Source: Micrasema longulum (lineage: Eukaryota > Arthropoda > Insecta > Trichoptera > Brachycentridae). Taken from it: 64,000 bases of DNA. Below the pieces are notes generated by a model. The model did not search any database. It was not told the origin of the DNA and saw only the letters and a list, made by a program, of their open reading frames with translations. Shown in pieces: positions 23,621-35,712 of this stretch. The DNA lies in contig JAGVSM010002793.1 in assembly GCA_022494885.1 (NCBI GenBank), positions 1-64,000 on the forward strand. Direction: 5' to 3'. Position 1 is the stretch's first letter; every line of letters begins with the position of its first letter. A program made the position numbers and the translations under genes.

Positions 23621-24327
23621 ATACCTTACCAAACCATAAATGTAGTTAATACTGTGAGTTCCTTTTTTAAACTTTTCATTTACAGCACGCCTACAATTTT
23701 CATAATTATAAATTAATTAAAATGATTAACATTTGATGACAAGTAATCAATGATCAATACCTGTATTTTGTAAAATTAAGCAATTCGTTACTTACATTAT
23801 CACTAATTTGACTTAATCTCGACGTTTCATTTTTTTCCTATTTTCCCTTTTCACCTCTTACTTGTACTTTGTACTTGAAGATTTAAATAAATAAATTATA
23901 TATTCCGTAACAAATATATAAATCCATCGCAATTAAGTTGATAACTTTAAAAACTTAAATTAATAACTTTGAAATTTAAAACAATGTCTTATTTTAGAAA
24001 TCATTTACGGTACTTTGTTTATTAAATTTCAGATTTTGTAATGATTCTGGATTCTATATTTTACCACCAGCTTTTGATCTTGCAATCGAAAGTATAATAA
24101 AATCATTTGCATGTTTAAATTAAGCTTCTACGTTAGCATTGACATTCAAGTAAATATTTATAGAAACTGTGTACAGCACATAAGAAAGCTGTATTTTTGC
24201 GCTGAGTCACGTTGTGAGGTATAATTAAATAGAGATGATGCTTCATAGAACGATCGATTTAAATTATGTTCTGAAAATGAGCGTTGCCGCGTCACACTGT
24301 AATAAAATTGCCGAGCGAATTGCTTAA

Positions 24328-24568
24328 GCTAGGGTTTCCTAGGACAGCGGTGCCCGTATCTTAACGGCCGTAGTGAACGGTGATGCGGTGGACAGCCGTC
24401 GTAACGTCGACTAGAGAGTGGTTTCCTAGGGAAACGGTGTTAAATGGTGTTGATAACACCGTTTTCCTAGGAAACCACACTCTAGTCACCGTTACGACGG
24501 TTATCCACCGCATCACCGTTCACCACGGCCGTTAAAATACGGGCACCGCTGTCCTAGGAAACTCTAGC
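24328..24568. mobile_element. 241-bp nearly palindromic GC-rich MITE
   Basis: The whole element folds on itself: GCTAGGGTTTCCTAGGACAG at the left pairs with CTGTCCTAGGAAACTCTAGC at the right, and the arms meet at a loop of about 13 nt near 24450. Flanks are TTAA (24324-24327) and TTTA (24569-24572), a probable mutated TTAA duplication. Related to 8081-8234. No coding capacity. Confidence 0.8.
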
Positions 24569-24745
24569 TTTAGTAGAGTAAAAAAGACTAACTGCATATG
24601 TATATGCCAGTTTACTGTGAATTCAAAGCTGTATGTCGCGCCCTTTTACGCATTTACTGACCGCTGATAATTTGTTTCCTTTCCTATTACTTCTCCAATT
24701 AAAATTCCTTAATACATATTATTGTGAATCGAAATTTTTTCTTAA

Positions 24746-25203
24746 TTGAACGTAGTTATGCAAAAAGCAGCCAGTCCACAATGTTAAAAAAATGAGATAT
24801 TTTTTTAGAGTTTATTTAATTTTAGAAGTTAAATTTAGAGTTTTCGGGTGCAGTAAGGTCAATCCTATGTTTTGCTAAAAACAGCCAGACCGCTGTCACA
24901 CAAAAAATTGTATGAATTACCTTCTGAAAATGGTGTCGATCACAAAAACGGCATTTCTCAATTTCCAAGAAACACCTAAGAAAATCTTACTGTACTTTAA
25001 AAATCATTAAAACTGGTCAAATACATAATTAAATTCTTATTTGTGATAAAAAAAAAATACCGTATTCATTATTTATCATTTGTTATAGTCAAAAACATTC
25101 CAACTGTTGTGTAGATTCGATTATTCTCTTTTTTCACAAAAGTGCTATTATCTCATTTTCACTTTTCTATGGCTGGCTGCTTTCTGCATAACTACGTTCA
25201 ATT
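24746..25203. mobile_element. MITE with about 28-bp terminal inverted repeats (copy 1)
   Basis: Left end GAACGTAGTTATGCAAAAAG and right end CTTTCTGCATAACTACGTTC are inverted copies flanked by AATT on both sides. The internal part lacks a long frame. A truncated inverted copy lies at 54505-54905. Confidence 0.75.
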
Positions 25204-25319
25204 GTAAAATATTTATAACTGCTCCGGTGTGTGAAGAAATCGTAATATTGTACCTGTACCTATACCGTAATATTTAATATTAGTACTCCGTATTAAAATA
25301 TTTTAGTATAAGTATGACT

Positions 25320-25575
25320 ATCATCATCAAATCCTTCTACACACCTGATGGTGCATAAGGCACAGCATAAGTAAAGTGAATGCAGCTTATCTCGATAATC
25401 TATTAAAGGAAAGCGAGGTGATCAGTCTTTCGCTTCAGGTGTCAGCAATGGCAAAGAAATATTGCAGTGTAAAACCATACTCTAAATTAATATTTTATGT
25501 CGATCCTTTCAGGAATCAAACCCAAGGTTTTAAGCCTGGTAGGCGAACGCGTCAACTACTAGGCGGACTTTTCTC
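25320..25575 (-). mobile_element. SINE family 1, complete copy
   Basis: Minus strand: tRNA-like head at 25575-25500 (TAGTTGACGCGTTCGCC, GGGTTTGATTCC), body with ACACTGCAATATTTCTTTGC and GAAAGACTGATCACC, then the 3' end ATGCACCATCAGGTGTGTAG followed by a GAT-rich tail. Confidence 0.75.
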
Positions 25576-27239
25576 CGCTCGAATAACTTTTTCTTTTTAG
25601 TTGAGAATAACCAGCGGGTGGAAAATTCTCTAGGATTCTAGTTGTACGTCACATATAGAAGTGCATTCTTCATCCGCCTGGAGACGGTTATGTAAGGGTC
25701 ATGGTTCATTGATCGATTACACAAACACGTGTAATCATTTCACCTGAAATAGAGCAACGACCAATAAAATATATGATTTTCTATTGAACACAATACATTA
25801 TATTCTGCTAGACTTACAGTTTTGCTCACAAAACGTCCATATTAATAAGAGCAACGTCATGCAGTACATTTACGCCATTGAAACATAAAGAACAAAGGAA
25901 CGTGGTCTATAAAGAGACTATCAGGCGTGGTATCGCCCAGTCAGCTCAACAAGTTAGCCCAAACTAGTCAGCCTGACAAGTGAGCTCAATCTAGTTAACC
26001 CAGCTGTGCAGCATTTTAGTTCCAGCACGTCGTCCAAGTGCACTGAGTTCAACATCTATTCGCAGTTACTCTCGCGCTCCACAACATATCTTTATTCGCC
26101 ATGTTTACACACTCATCAAACATCCCCTTGTGCCTTCTATCAACCTCCAACTGGGATAGTAGCTCTTACAACGCTCAAAAACCTCATTCTTACAGATATA
26201 TATGGCAAAAATGACGTAAAATGCAAAATTTATATCGTGTTAATTCTTCATAGGAAATTCGCCTTGAGATACTTTATGTTTTTATTTTTTAGTCCAAATA
26301 AAATTAATCAAATTAAACAGCCTTTTCCGTTTTTTGCAGTACAGCATGGATGATCTTTCTATAGCCATGTCGTTCAGTTCCTTGAATGTTGTAATTTCAG
26401 CCTTGTTCTCACCTTAGGCGATCTAATGTACGTTATTGATAAAGCGTCTAGGTATTTTTTTATTGATTGATCACATTCCAATCAATCGGGTTCCTATGAA
26501 CTCTTCGTTTCGAGACGATAGAACTTTTTGTTCATTTTAGACAGCATCAATTTGTAGTCTTAAAAACGGCATGGCTTTTTTTTACCTTTACAAGATTAAT
26601 GGTTCATCCCATTAATTTTTGTATGATCGATGACATGCCAAAATGTTGATGATGTAGTATTTCTGCAAAGTTAATTTGAATTCGATATACATAATCTTAT
26701 TTAGAACATTTCATTATTTAAGCCTTGTTTTCTTCATTTTATTCATGTAATATTTTTTGATTGATTAAGCAAATGTGTTTTTTTATAAAAATTGTATCTG
26801 CTACGATGTTTTTTCTAAAGCAAAATTCACTAAAAATAAAATTTTAAATATCGTTCTGCGTTTTCGAAAAAATCTTATCTTTCGAGTGTATTTTTATATT
26901 TAAATTTTATTCCGGCAATATTATTCAGTGCCAAAAGGTCATGAAATTCGACAATGATTGATGATACATGATTGTAATTTTAAATTATGCATTAGAAATT
27001 TATTCTACGAAAAAAAATCTTAAAAGATATGCACATAATATGTATCTGGTTTTGAAATATATTTTTTTCCTTTTAAAAAATAACAATCTACTTTTTTTTC
27101 ATTATGTCTATAAAAAAAGATGCGTTATTCTATTTTTAAACTAGATAAAATAATCTCTCTTCAGACCGAACTTCACTAGACCAGAGACATAATATTTTTG
27201 TTGTCGTAATGGGCGGTAAATATCATTTGGCTATAAAAA
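25576..27239. other. No identified gene; one unexplained frame
   Basis: A 115-codon plus-strand frame (26006-26353) has no recognisable motif. The stretch 25690-26360 is somewhat richer in GC and could be a solo LTR, but I could not define matching ends. Confidence 0.3.
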
Positions 27240-27490
27240 TATCATCATCGTCAAACCCTAATCTGTAACTGATGATGCATAGAGCACTGCATTGCAAATA
27301 TACATAATCTAAATCGTGTGTTGTAGGAAGATGATAAGTCTTACGATTCGAGTACCTACACTCTGGGGCAGCGAAATATTGCAGTTTATATCCACCTTAT
27401 ACAAGTTTCGATTTGACCCTCCTAGGAATCGAACCCAGGACCTCAAGCATGGTAGGTAAACACTCCAATCACTACAGTACGATACGAATT
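27240..27490 (-). mobile_element. SINE family 1, complete copy
   Basis: The tRNA-like head at 27490-27415 carries GTGATTGGAGTGTTTACC and GGGTTCGATTCC. The body (AAACTGCAATATTTCGCTGC, GTAAGACTTATCATC) and the 3' GATGAT end match 25320-25575. Confidence 0.75.
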
Positions 27491-27594
27491 TTTCTTCACT
27501 TTTCCCTTTTAAATAATCTTCTGATTCCTCTTCTTCTTCTTCATTGTTTAAGAGATCGTAAGGTCTGTGTTACAGAAAAATAATTGTTCTTCTT

Positions 27595-27900
27595 AGAGTC
27601 CAACATTAATTTGTCGCGCCCGCCACAGGCCTCGCACTATGGCCATGTGTGGCGTTTTTATACGTTTTCGTATGTTTGAAATTTCGCGCCCGCTGTCGCC
27701 ACCGCCCTAGGCCCGCACTCTGGACGCGCCCTAAGTATTATTGGAATACGGAATGGGTGTCGTTTGTCCAGTAATGGAACAGTGTCATTTTGCACTTCCA
27801 CAGCATTCGTCATGATGAGTCTCACACATTTCTTTTTTATTCTGACCTTGCTACCCATACGCCTATGTTTATTTCTCCATATTACATTCCTCAAACACAG
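27595..27900. repeat. GC-rich unclassified repeat candidate
   Basis: CGCGCCCGCCACAGGCC and CGCGCCCGCTGTCGCCACC, about 75 bp apart, look like related blocks in otherwise AT-rich DNA. A 78-codon minus frame covers it without a recognisable motif. Possibly a DNA-transposon end. Confidence 0.3.
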
Positions 27901-28005
27901 TTGATGCTTTATCGGTCTTCAGTGTACAAATTGCTATGACTCGAGATTTCTACTCCCAGATATATGTAACTTATGACCTTTCCCACTCGTTTATATAATA
28001 ACCTG

Positions 28006-28240
28006 CTAACAACACCTTAAAGGTTGTCTGGATATTGTGAGACTTTTTGTTTTGCTGACTGATATTGACATGTAAAGATTTTGTGATAGGTAAAATTTAT
28101 GCAGCATTCTTTTTAGATCATCTATAGGTTCAGCTATTATAGCTGCATCATCTGCATAGCATATCATATAATTAGTTTTATTGCCTATTTTGTAACCTAG
28201 TCCCAAGCTAGTCGCCTCTTCTATAATTTGAATAATCATT
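28006..28240 (-). pseudogene. LINE reverse-transcriptase palm fragment (YADD)
   Basis: The minus frame holds CYADDAAIIAEPIDDLKRML and then KTKSLTISRQPLRC. YADD is the catalytic metal-binding motif of reverse transcriptase, followed by the usual K-T-K element. Only about 78 codons remain. Confidence 0.85.
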
Positions 28241-28254
28241 ATAAGTATGGGTAC

Positions 28255-28680
28255 TCGCTCCCACTTCTTTATGGGTGCAAATCTTGGAACCTGACCAAAG
28301 CTTAAAACACCAAACTTCTGAGTTTTGAGCGTAAGTTCTTGAGAAGAATACTAGGTATAAGGTGGTTCGATTTTATAACTAACATTAAAGTCTGAGAATG
28401 GACGCAGCGACCTCCTATAACGAGCGTCTTGATGATGCGGTGGTGGACCTGGCTTGGGCACGTACTGCGCATGCTTTAGGAGAACCTAAACCCAAGTTGC
28501 CTCTTCTTTAAACCTGCGGGCTCACGCTGTCCTGGAAGGCCGTCGATGACGATCTTTCGACTTTATTCGGCGGAACTAAAGGGCGGTGGTTCACGTGGGA
28601 AGAGGTAAAATATTACTAAAACTTAAACTTATATTTCTGGTCTGATCTGGTTGGCCACCCCTGCTTCACACGATACAGAT
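28255..28680 (+). pseudogene. LINE C-terminal fragment in opposite orientation
   Basis: Plus frames (shifted) read YGCKSWNLTK-like sequence, then WTWLGHVLRM, and RCPGRPSMTI, the C-terminal RWLGHVxRM/GRP signature of endonuclease-reverse-transcriptase LINEs. It abuts the palm fragment head to head. Confidence 0.6.
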
Positions 28681-28844
28681 GCAACAATAAAGAGCGTTGT
28701 TGTTCTTCGTATCAAAAGGTTATCATATTAATTAGTGTCAATGTACATTCGTTGTCAATAAACAAAGAATCCTTCAGGAATCAAACGGCTCAAATGATAC
28801 TCATGATAATTCATACATTGTGTATAATGTTTGAATAATTTATA

Positions 28845-29035
28845 TAGCGCCATTTTTGTGAAAATCACCTCAAGGGCGCTGTACAATAAATAAATATCCC
28901 AACACGTCTTGCTGCTACAGAGCGCATGAACGGTTGGGATTTTAGTTCCTCGTCTCCAATTATGATGTAGTACAATTATGATTTATATGAGCTAGATAAC
29001 AGAACGTCTTGCAGCTACAGAGCGCATGGACAATA
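28845..29035. repeat. Short interspersed repeat (CGTCTTGCAGCTACAGAGCGCATG), doubled
   Basis: The motif CGTCTTGC(T/A)GCTACAGAGCGCATG occurs twice (28905 and 29008 areas), preceded by TATAGCGCCATTTTTGTGAAAATCACCTC. Inverse of 7440-7560. Confidence 0.55.
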
Positions 29036-29154
29036 AGAAATCTAGCCCCTATTTACAATGTACATATGTATGTAAGGAAAGAACTATTTAAAGAAAATAT
29101 AAAGAGTTTAGTAAAATATTAACATCAACATGTTTCAACAAAGATGAAGAGCAT

Positions 29155-29490
29155 TTTAAAGAAGGCTAAATGCGATCTCTCAGACGAATGTGTGGTAAAA
29201 CCCTTTACGATAGATCCACAAATGTCAAGATCCGTCCATTATGTAAGGCTGAGATAAGCACTATCGATAAAATCAAGAAACGAGCTCTGCGTTGGTTTGG
29301 ACATGAAGAGCGAATGGACAGTGAATTTACGATGTTTTTTTATGGATGCAGAAAAAAAGAAAGACCGAGAAAGATATGGCATGACCAAATCCAACAAATA
29401 TATGAAGATGGACATGTCAAAAGTCTGAGTAATCGGCGCGCGCGCACGAAATGAGTTATGAATGTAGAGGAATCGAGATCTGTAGTATTT
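29155..29490 (+). pseudogene. LINE C-terminal tail, 'GHVERM' family
   Basis: The 94-codon plus frame reads VKIRPLCKAEISTIDKIKKRALRWFGHEERMD..., then ERPRKIWHDQI, then HVKSLSNRRAR. Truncated at both ends. Confidence 0.8.
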
Positions 29491-29589
29491 AAAAAATATA
29501 TATTTTGATCAAATTCTTTCCTCTTAACGATCTATTTTTCTTGTCATTGAAATTAAGGGAATGCAAAAATAATATTAACTCACATTTAT

Positions 29590-30115
29590 TATATTTTATA
29601 AACGTATTCATAAACGATATTATCCATGGCTTTATCCCACCGAGTTTCTCCAGGGTATGCTTGGTTACAGCAGTTTGAAGACTAGAAGGAATGTGTATTT
29701 AACAGCGCACTTCTTTCGATTGTTGCGCGGTATTATTGACAACCCTGAAATTATGCGGAGCATTAGCTTTTATGTTCCTGATAATTACCTTAGACAGCGT
29801 CAACATAGACTGTTTCACATTCCAATATACAGGACCAACCTGCCAATGGTTATGCCTGTTGGAAGGGCTATCTCTATGTTGAACAATATCACTTTGGACA
29901 TTGACATTTTTCACGTCGCTGAGGGAGTTTTTCGTTACAAGATTCTCTTACTTTTTTAACATATTATTCTTTGGATATTATGTATGCTAATGTGTTTTTT
30001 TATATATACCTAATTTTACCTAATTATTTCTATATGTATGAATTAAGATATTTTATTTTCTAATGTACATATATATGAATAAATAAATGATAAATAAAAA
30101 ATAAATGATAAATAT
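29590..30115 (+). pseudogene. LINE C-terminus with AATAAATGA tail
   Basis: The frame 29657-29959 includes LGYSSLKTRRNVYL, FFRLLRGIIDNPEIMRSISF, VPDNYLRQRQ and GRAISMLN, the well-known C-terminal module of jockey/R1-like LINEs. A 3' UTR of about 150 nt ends in AATAAATGATAAATAAAAA. 42475-42830 is a relative. Confidence 0.85.
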
Positions 30116-31734
30116 TAAGTAAAGCTCGCAAATGCTGAATAGTTAGAAGTTTACAATTTTTTTTTATTTTTTATATATTTTTTTAAGCTTTGTTGGTCAC
30201 TTATAAACAAATGTTAACCGATGAAATGTTTCACAATTCTTTTTACAACCGAAAGGTTTTTTTACGCTTTCGCCACACAAGCAGGCATTTTGGTTACGAT
30301 TCTAAACGTCAAAACTGGCTGGCGATCGTAGAACGACTAAATACGCATTGAGCATGACTGAGCGTTTGGGCTTGAGTTATGTGTCATTTTTTTGAGGGCT
30401 CAGGGCATGTATATGTGTATTAATATATCAATAAAACCAAATAACTAATTAAAGCATTGGAAGCATGTTGTTTCCAAATACCTTATATTCTAATTTTGAA
30501 GCAGAAAACTTTCGTGGTAAATACATGAGTTAAAAAATATGTTAAAATTACATACTTCGTACTAATTATTTTTATAATATCGTTTTATGGTACACATAAT
30601 TACACTTTCTAATAGACCAGTGAAGATTCCATATTATATATTTTTAATTAAAAAAAAAATAGTATCTAATATTACTATTAAATACAATTTTTATGTAAAT
30701 TTAACACAAATATTTACATTAAGATTTCCCATTCCGCAAAAAAAAAAAAATATTTGTTAATAATACGGAGTGACGTCTTACAATAATTAGTTTAATTCGA
30801 GTATTACATGCTAAAGTTATTAATCAACTCTTTTTGTTTTTTTTAGTTCAATATGGGAAAAAAAACATAACTTAAAGTAGTTTGAAAATTAAAATCAAAG
30901 TTAAAAAGTTGTGTTAAAAGTATCCAGTTAGTATTTACATAATTGGAAATAATATCAATAATGAAAAAAACTTACTAAAAGTTATTAAAAAGTAAGAATT
31001 TATATAAATAGGAATAAAAACATTCTTGAGTGCAAAAAAAAAATTGGAAGGAAAAATATGTAAAAACATTTAAGAATTTAAAGAGAAGAAGGTGAATGGC
31101 AACAATAAAATAAATAAAAGACAATCAATTAAAGTTAATTTAAAAAACGACTAAAAAAATAATAAAATAATTCGGTAAGAAAAGCAATTTATTATTTTTA
31201 AAAGCAATTCTAAAAATAACAATTTAATATAAAAACTTGTTAAGAGTAATAAAAGAAAAAAAAAACACTGTTTCAAGTAATCTTTAAAATTTGAAAATTA
31301 CTAATGATTTATCTTGTAAACAGTAAATTAACTAAGCTAAAAGTTTAATTCTATCTCATGTAAGTACACTAGTTTGTATATTAAGGATTAATGAACTCCT
31401 ATAAAAACAACAAATAAACCACATACAGTTAGAACTTGGGAGGTCTTAATTATTATTAATAACCGTTAGTCTAAACATGACGAAAAGTAATTAATCTTCA
31501 TCCTTCACACATGCAACATTAAAATAATTTGTGCACTCTAAATAACCGCTATAATTCATATTCATTTCTGGTATTCTGATTTTTTATTGGATAGATAAAA
31601 CAAAGTTTCACAATTTAAAAAAAAAACACTCAGTACCGGTTGCATAAATAAAAAATAATGTGCATATTGCGTTTTTGTCAAAACGTGCGAATTTGGTTGG
31701 TTTATTACACTACTTAACACTTAAAAAAAAAAAA
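30116..31734. other. Very A-rich region, no gene seen
   Basis: Includes an A-rich, strand-asymmetric tract at 30880-31280 like those at 690 and 20880. Confidence 0.4.
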
Positions 31735-32330
31735 GTTTTATTTATTTTAACAAATAAGTAACATACATAATTGTATTTTTGTTCCCGCAAAGCCGAAGCT
31801 TGTGTGCGGGTTACATTACATTTTTTTTTTATTTATAAAAGGTAAGTTCATAGTTTAATAAAAAATAAATTATAAAATATATTTATGTGCACACTTATGT
31901 TTCACTTACTGTTTTTAAAAAGTTTTTGACAATTTTTTTTAATGAATTTAGGTTTTTTTCCTCACGATTTTTAAGTGGTATTAAATTATACAGTTTTGGT
32001 ACTACACTCCCCATTGTTCTATCTTCATAGTAGTTCTTCTGTCATGGCACCGTCAGCTGCTGTGCTGATACTTGTCGGGTCACGGGTTACTTTGGATTTA
32101 AAACTGCAATCGAGGAAATGATCTGTCATTATCTTATACTGACACTGTTTGTTGATCGGAAAAACGTTAACATAATCAAAAAATATTTTATTGTTGTCTT
32201 TTGCCTCAATCTTTATTTTTACAGGTACGATAGTTTTTAAAATTTGCACTTGTTTCAATTCAGTCGAATTATTTAGGTTTTCATGTCTAATAAATTTAAA
32301 CCCAGTCAGTGAGGAATTCACTTCAATCTT
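31735..32330 (-). pseudogene. LINE C-terminus and 3' UTR
   Basis: The minus frame 32321-32025 (VPVKIKIEAKDNNKIFFDYV...DHFLDCSF...TRDPTS) leads, after a frame change, into MGSVVPKLYNLIPLKNREEK and then SLKKIVKNFLKT, a standard LINE end. AT-rich 3' UTR to 31735. Confidence 0.65.
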
Positions 32331-32354
32331 TTTTCAATTCAGTGATCATATCAG

Positions 32355-32470
32355 CACAAATATGCTAAAGCTACCAGATTACTGAGAGCTTCTTCGGGCA
32401 GCTTTTCTTGTTCGGCAACAAGCAGTTTTTCCGTGTATGTGGGCACCGCCAATTCGCAACTTGTATGGGC
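32355..32470. repeat. Interspersed repeat shared with 42985-43100
   Basis: CTACCAGATTACTGAGAGCT, GGCAGCTTTTCTTGTTCGGC and TTTTTCCGTGTATGTGGGCA recur in the same order and orientation at 42985-43100. Confidence 0.6.
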
Positions 32471-32673
32471 TAAAATAATAAAACGTAGTTTTGTGTTAGA
32501 AATTCGATTGCGTTGATAGAAAATATAAATACCTTACTATATTTTGAGTGTTTTTAGATTTTTGAAGACGTCCCTGGATTTAACTATGTAAAGTTTTTTC
32601 ATCTTATTCATTTGAACGATGAATACACAGTATGCAATATGATCACTGAACAGAGTTCAGCATGTTTCAACAG

Positions 32674-32713
32674 AGACTAACCTAACCTAACCTAACCTAA
32701 CCTAACCTAACCA
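32674..32713. repeat. Interstitial telomere-type (CCTAA)n tract
   Basis: About seven tandem CCTAA units, the complement of the insect telomere repeat TTAGG. A shorter run occurs near 22495-22512. Confidence 0.7.
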
Positions 32714-33095
32714 GCCAACGACACGTCAAAAGCCCTTTAAAAGCCTAAACATAAAAAAGTTTTGAACTTATTCAATATTTCACAAACGTCAACAGACAAA
32801 ACGTAAGATAAAAGTGATAAATATAATATATGTACATTATCATTATCAGAGTCCAAATAAGAATTAGTTTATGTGTGCCTATTTCAAGATTCAAAATAAA
32901 AAAATAATTTAGAACGGCGTTACAAAACTACGTAATACCTTAGAATTAATTATCATGTTTATATGAATTTTTTCTCATGAAATCATTGCTAGCTATCCAA
33001 AAACACGTTTCTCTCCCTAGTAAAATAGCTAGCAGCCATTCTAAAGATTTATAAAATATACCTCATTTATTTATTTAACACTTACTAATACTACT

Positions 33096-33620
33096 ACTAT
33101 CACGCCATTTCCCCGTAGGGGTAGGCAGAGAGAATGCACAGCCACACTCGTCTATCCTGGCATATATTCCTATCTTCTTTCACATTCATACATCTTGTTA
33201 TACATGCCCTTCGGTTCTGTCTGCTTTTGACATGACCAGACTTAAGATTTTGATTTATCTGATCATGCCACATCTTCCTTGGTCGTCCTCGTCTTACGTT
33301 ACCGTTCATTTTCGCCATATATACTTGTTTTACCATTCTTTCGTCGTCCATTCGTTCTACGTGACCAAACCATCTCAGAGACCCTTTCTTAATGTTATCA
33401 ATTATACTTGACTCAGATTTACACTCTCGCCTGATTTCATTATTTGTAACCCTGTCATACATTGATTCCCACACAATCGTCTAAGAGATCGCATTTCAAC
33501 CACGTTCACTCAGCTTTCATCCATCCTTTGCCTGTTCCATTTTTCACTTCCATACATAAATGTTGGGACTAAAACTCCGTCATGCACTGCCAGTTTAGCG
33601 TTGATTGACATATTTATTTA
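33096..33620 (-). pseudogene. LINE C-terminal tail, 'GHVERM' family, longest copy
   Basis: The 124-codon minus frame (33474-33100) reads RECKSESSIIDNIKKGSLRWFGHVERMDDERMV, GRPRKMWHDQI, NRRACITRCMNVKED. Upstream sequence to 33615 matches positions 1-35 (CAGTTTAGC..TTGATTGACATAT), showing how the thumb and tail join in the element. Confidence 0.85.
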
Positions 33621-33639
33621 ACACTTTATATACATATTT

Positions 33640-33790
33640 TATTAATGTTATTAAATAAATTTATTGTATGAAATTAATATATATATTTAATAACAGGGAA
33701 TCATTATAAAATTAATGAATAGAAAATGAAAACGGAGTGTTCTATGTTTATGATAGTCCCCATTTAACATGGCTCAGCCTGTTCAAAGAT
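33640..33790 (-). repeat. Repeat shared with 36230-36335
   Basis: TATTTAATAACAGGGAATC and AAACGGAGTGTTCT blocks recur at 36285-36335. Confidence 0.5.
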
Positions 33791-34079
33791 GGATATTTTA
33801 TCTTTTAGAGCATGAGTAGTTCTATACTAATTTAACGAAGACAAATAAAAAAAACTAAAACTACTTTATTATAAATTCTTAGCTTATTAAATGTAAGAAA
33901 TTAAAAATCGTTTTTATACAAATATAAAGTATATATATGTGCTAAGAATACACGTTACTTAAACATAAATAATAAAGTAAAATATACTTAATAAAAAATA
34001 AATATAAAGCAATGAAATACATAAAAATATAAATAATATGTGTACCAATTATATAAAGTACTACGTTTTTTGATCTACA

Positions 34080-34460
34080 TATATTTTTCAAAAAAATCTC
34101 TCACTACACTCTATTTATATATGCAGTTATTTTTATTTTTAAATTTGTTTTACATTTCGAGTCTTTTATATTTGGCAATAAATCATTAAATATTTTTGGA
34201 GCGATAACATTATATTGCTTTTTACCAAAGGCGGTTGATACAAATGGGACAATACAGTTAATTTGTGTTGCTCAACGAGTGTTTATATTTTGTTGGGTTC
34301 TTTTGACCTCACTTAATTTATCATAAAATTTAAGTAGTAGGCATCTCACAAACAATTGTCTTACATCCAATATCTTTAACTCAGCGAATAGATCTACCGT
34401 TAAATAAAGATCTCCATAAAAAAAACAAGGGAACTTGCTAAAGTGAAAGACCATAAATAC
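34080..34460 (-). pseudogene. LINE C-terminus
   Basis: The minus strand reads AELKILDVRQLFVRCLLLKF, then NINTR, and after a frame change IVPFVSTAFGKKQYNVIAPK followed by IFNDLLPNIKDSK. This is the NTR ... GkkqYnv.aPkiFN.LP ending of jockey-type LINEs. Confidence 0.75.
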
Positions 34461-34614
34461 ATATGGATCAAAGATTGCCGTATTTGTGAACGAAAAAATG
34501 ATACATCCCCGCCTATTCTAATAAAAGCAGAATCGGACCTTAATAAAATGTTGCACTGACTTAAATGTCAAAGTTCTCTCTTTGTACTCTTATTTCTATT
34601 GTCTTTTTTTGGTA

Positions 34615-34850
34615 CAATTATTTCACACCTAATATCACTTTACAATCATTTTTACACAATACCACACAAATACACACAAACTCACCTCTACACTTACTAA
34701 CATACAAATACACATAAACACACCCTTTTATTGTACCACAATTTAACATGTTTACTTTTTATTTAGAAATTTCGCTGGTCTGTCTTTAAACCGTATATTT
34801 TTTATGTTGTTATATCATTATCGACTGTTTGTTTCTGTAAAATAAATAAA
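34615..34850 (+). repeat. LINE 3' UTR, family A (copy 2)
   Basis: CACACAAATACACACAAACTCACC tract, GCTGGTCTGTCTTTAAA, CATTATCGACTGTTTGTTTC, then an AATAAATAAATAAATA tail. Inverse of 3715-3960. Confidence 0.7.
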
Positions 34851-34964
34851 TAAATACCTCGAGAGTTTTTTGAGAATGATATTCATGATCCATTTTTGTG
34901 CTATTTTCACTGGTCCAAGAACTAAACGAATTGTATATGTATTATACAATATATATCCATATGA

Positions 34965-35310
34965 GGGCGGGCATATTGCCTTGGCAATTTCTTCCTACCT
35001 ACCCAAACTGTTCAGTTTGAGAAAATTATAAAAACATGGACACATTGAATCTTACGATTTTGTACAAAAATTAAAAACAAAGATTAACAAAATAAAAATA
35101 CATAAACAAAAAAAAACACTATACTATGAAGAGAGAAGAGAGGATGGGAAGGAAAGAAAAATGATAAAGGAACAATTGAAATATTAAGATAGTGTCATTT
35201 CAATCTTGACTTAAATGTAAATAAAGAAGGCGTTAGAGACCCCTTTAGACATTAGTGGGTAGATTATTCCACAATCGAGCGGCTACTACCTTGAAAGAGG
35301 AGGCAAGAAA
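34965..35310 (-). repeat. LINE C-terminus and 3' UTR, family H (copy 3, uninterrupted)
   Basis: CAAACTGTTCAGTTTGAGAAAATT, TATGAAGAGAGAAGAGAGGAT and GTAGATTATTCCACAATCGAGCGGC blocks match 12405-12735. It helps show the empty insertion site of the MITE at 18111. Confidence 0.65.
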
Positions 35311-35712
35311 ATAGAGCGATAGAAGGGTATTAAAAGGGTTCTTTCGTTACTAGAACGAAGATAGAATCTGTAACCAGCATTTCATCGGCGCAAAATCTAA
35401 ATATCTGGAAATATACCGCAGTCAAATCATCAAATCACAATGACAGGAAAGTCACATCACACTGCCTTATTTATCTTTATGTTATTGTTTCTCAGTGACT
35501 CATCAGATCGGGGTTAGAGGGTTATGTACGTTGAGTCACGAATAGATTTGACTCGTGATGTGACGTAAATGGCGCATACAATTATCTGTTATCTCTCGAA
35601 TTTCACAGGGATCAATTGGACATATGAAGTTGGAGAAAATTAGTACTAATTCCATGCAACACTGTAGTTTTAATCAGTCCGTGTCCATGCGGATAAATAA
35701 TACAGTTCTGTA

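Noticed and set aside
25690..26400. Possible solo LTR or the 115-codon frame as a gene
   Set aside because: No matching TG...CA ends, target duplication or protein motif could be defined by eye.
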